Shown: piece after piece, positions 5,373 through 7,001 of the stretch | How the letters are laid out: every line of letters starts with the position of its first letter | Position numbering within the stretch: the stretch's first letter is position 1 | Assembly (NCBI GenBank): GCA_030634675.1 | Contig: DAOWAH010000083.1 | Span: 1 to 7,001, forward strand | DNA: 7,001 bases | Source: Fidelibacterota bacterium | GTDB lineage: Bacteria > Marinisomatota > Marinisomatia > Marinisomatales > TCS56 | Direction: 5' to 3' | Made by a program: the position numbers and the translations under genes | Notes under the pieces: generated by a model | The model's input: only the letters and a program-made list of their open reading frames with translations | Told to the model about the DNA's origin: nothing | Database searches by the model: none

Positions 5373-5740
5373 TGCTCACTGACTGACTGAATTCTAAACC
5401 AGACAACGATTTATTGGTTGCAATAATAAATGGCATTAAACCCCTGGGCAATCCCTGAACCTTTTTTCTTGAGGATAATCTTGGGCAATTAAACCACGCC
5501 TGCTTGTACGCCGTAGCTCCAATTCATCGGAGTGTAGGTGGATTAATACACCGGAGATAAACATTTTCTTCCTTGAATGACAGAATATTTTATTACCGAC
5601 TATCCCGGAATGAAGTGATTATATTCATTAATACAATTTATAACGACGACGACTAGTCCAATGGAAATTCAATCTGTCTTATAATTCGGCGGCAGTACTT
5701 ATTAAGCCCCTCACAAGTGACTTTAAATCTAAAAAGATAA
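5373..5740. other. gene-free spacer with small dyads
   Basis: No convincing open reading frame or RNA gene is visible. It holds TGGGCAAT twice (5445-5452, 5482-5489), a T-run at 5462-5467 without a good stem before it, a GC-richer palindromic patch at 5494-5556, a 6-bp dyad AATGAA-N9-TTCATT at 5609-5629, and a short ACG run near 5643. It separates the STAS-like gene from the promoter of the lamin-tail gene. Confidence 0.5.
5494..5556. repeat. REP-like patch of overlapping dyads
   Basis: Several short pairings overlap: CCAC/GTGG (5494-5497, 5538-5541), CTCC/GGAG (5517-5520, 5529-5532), GTGTA/TACAC (5532-5536, 5547-5551), and CGGAG repeated at 5528-5532 and 5552-5556. The patch is richer in G/C than the sequence around it. 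Alternative folds compete, as in REP-like intergenic repeats, but recurrence cannot be tested here. Confidence 0.35.
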
Positions 5741-5769
5741 TTGACCTGTAACCTAAAATGGTGTATACT
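5741..5769 (+). promoter_or_regulatory. strong sigma-70 promoter for the lamin-tail gene
   Basis: TTGACC (5741-5746) and TATACT (5764-5769) are separated by exactly 17 bp. Both boxes match the sigma-70 consensus at five of six positions. Transcription would begin near 5777, giving a leader of about 26 bases. AGGA at 5792-5795, seven bases before the ATG at 5803, is the ribosome-binding site. Confidence 0.75.
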
Positions 5770-5802
5770 GTATTAATAATAAACTGTTAATAGGACTTGT
5801 TT

Positions 5803-7001
5803 ATGAAAAGGGTGTTTATTTATTTGGTTCTATCATTGTCTCTAGGGGGACAAATCATGATCACCGAAGTCATGTACAACCCGGCTGGTGCGGACTCGCC
5901 CAATGAATTTGTGGAGATCTATAATACCTCAGATTTCCCGGCGGATATCACCGGCTGGTCAATCGCTGACCTAGCCGCCACCGACCGACTGCTGGACAGC
6001 GCCGGAGCTTCTGATATAATTTTGCCATCCCTGACCTATGCCGTAATTTTTGAAGGGGATTACGATGGCTTAATGTATCAGGGTCTGGTACCGGACAGTG
6101 CCTTAATCCTGTTTACCCATACCACCACGATCGGTAATACCTTGGGCAATACCAGCGATTCCCTGTTTCTGTTGGACAGTAGTGCTGTCACGGTAGCCCG
6201 CACGGGCTGGAACGAACCGGCCCCGGCCGGATTTTCCCGGGAAAGGATTCGCCTGGACTATCCGGATCAGGCTGCCAACTGGTCTATCAGCCGAGACTCC
6301 CTCGGTACTCCGGGGGCTGAAAACAGTGTCCGGCCCAATACTATTGATGGTGCTATACTAACCGATTCTCTTAATATCAATCCGCCGGTTATCAATTCTA
6401 ATGAAACTACGACCCTGTCGGTATTAGTCGCCAATATCGGACGCGAGACGTTCAACGGCCTATTACTGGTTACCACCGATACATCAACCATTGCTTCAAC
6501 GGCCCTGCCAGAACTAGCCGAAATGGAAACGCTACGGGTGATTATTGATATTGCTGAAATAAATTCAGGATCACATACCTGGCAAGTTCGTCTGGAAATT
6601 GTCGGCGATGAGGATCCAACCAATAACTCCGGGTACATCACCCTCGGCGTTCGCTATCAGCCGGGAATACTCACCATAAATGAATTTCTTGCGGCTCCGT
6701 TAACTGGGCGCCAGGAATTCGTAGAACTGGTCCATCTGGGAACAACACCAATTAATTTAGTGGACTGGCGAATCACCGATAATTATCCCGGTGAAGCCTA
6801 CCGGTTTCCAGCACTTACGGCTCCATCCGGCAGTTTTATTGTCGTTGCTCCTGACTCGTCCCTGCTGCAATTTTGCCCACCGGAAGCTACCTATATTGTA
6901 CCTCCTGGAGGTTTTCCCAGTTTGAATAATGGCGGTGATCAAATCCGCCTGTTCGATCCCTTTACCACATTGATTGATTCTCTAACCTATGATTCGGACT
7001 G
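5803..7001 (+). CDS. secreted lamin-tail (LTD) domain protein, 3' end outside window
   Basis: The frame is open from the ATG at 5803 to the right edge, giving 399 residues plus a partial codon. A short signal peptide (MKRVFIYLVLSLSLGGQ) is followed directly by the first LTD domain, about residues 18-130, with ITEVMYNPAGADSPNEFVEI and then ITGWSIAD. A typical LTD tail follows (GFSRERI..., TPGAEN at 169-174). Residues about 182-285 look like a CARDB-type beta-sandwich (LSVLVANIGRETFNG, DPTNNSGYI). A second LTD starts near 289 (LTINEFLAAP, RQEFVELVHLG, LVDWRITD) and is cut by the edge. LTD and CARDB domains are beta-sandwich modules common in large exported proteins of the FCB group, often with a C-terminal sorting or FlgD-like domain, which would lie outside this window. 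The role is probably surface or adhesive; no catalytic domain is visible. It is preceded by a strong promoter and AGGA site. Confidence 0.85.
   Translation, partial: MKRVFIYLVLSLSLGGQIMITEVMYNPAGADSPNEFVEIYNTSDFPADITGWSIADLAATDRLLDSAGASDIILPSLTYAVIFEGDYDGLMYQGLVPDSALILFTHTTTIGNTLGNTSDSLFLLDSSAVTVARTGWNEPAPAGFSRERIRLDYPDQAANWSISRDSLGTPGAENSVRPNTIDGAILTDSLNINPPVINSNETTTLSVLVANIGRETFNGLLLVTTDTSTIASTALPELAEMETLRVIIDIAEINSGSHTWQVRLEIVGDEDPTNNSGYITLGVRYQPGILTINEFLAAPLTGRQEFVELVHLGTTPINLVDWRITDNYPGEAYRFPALTAPSGSFIVVAPDSSLLQFCPPEATYIVPPGGFPSLNNGGDQIRLFDPFTTLIDSLTYDSD

Noticed and set aside
5441..5470. Possible terminator with T-run after the STAS-like gene
   Set aside because: The T-run is present, but only a 3-bp GGG/CCC stem can be formed before it and it lies about 90 bp past the stop.
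5643..5653. ACGACGACGAC trinucleotide run
   Set aside because: Too short to be a meaningful repeat.
6267..6641. Minus-strand ORF of 124 codons
   Set aside because: It is antisense to the lamin-tail gene, which has a signal peptide, promoter and clear domains; the minus-strand product is low-complexity in character.
6757..6942. Minus-strand ORF of 61 codons
   Set aside because: It is antisense to the second LTD domain and has no supporting start signals.

Overview
The window looks like a stretch of chromosome from an uncultured bacterium, most likely in or near the FCB superphylum (Marinimicrobia/Neomarinimicrobiota-like or KSB1-like). That placement is inference. It rests on a secreted protein with two lamin-tail (LTD) domains and a CARDB-like region, on yqeY followed by cvpA, and on long spacers holding degenerate short repeats. 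There are no rRNA or tRNA genes, CRISPR arrays, transposases or intact mobile elements.

Left block (1-1776, all on the minus strand). In order of transcription: a beta-class DNA methyltransferase with unusual catalytic motifs, a YqeY/GatB-like protein, and the N-terminal part of a CvpA-family membrane protein that runs off the left edge. No restriction enzyme is visible beside the methyltransferase, so it looks like an orphan. A perfect 7-bp inverted repeat covers its ribosome-binding site.

Spacer 1777-2031 and arsC (2068-2487, plus strand). The spacer holds a repeat whose units keep a strict 7-bp phase on both sides of an AT palindrome. Next comes a thioredoxin-type arsenate reductase / low-molecular-weight phosphatase whose key residues sit where they do in the well-studied plasmid pI258 enzyme.

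AT-rich middle block (about 2500-5750). It holds a small membrane-anchored zinc-ribbon protein, a nested inverted-repeat element, a small unknown protein, a PAS-PAS-coiled-coil-LuxR regulator (all genes minus strand) and, divergent from the regulator, a SpoIIAA/STAS-like single-domain protein. The regulator and the STAS-like gene share a 245-bp region with a good minus-strand promoter, which suggests linked regulation. A gene-free 430-bp stretch follows.

Right block (5741-7001, plus strand). A near-consensus sigma-70 promoter and a good Shine-Dalgarno site lead into a secreted LTD-CARDB-LTD protein that is cut by the window end.

The most notable points are the altered methyltransferase motifs, the hairpin over its start, the heptamer-phased repeat and the nested palindrome at 2901-2985. 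I do not see convincing evidence for a complete new multi-gene system.
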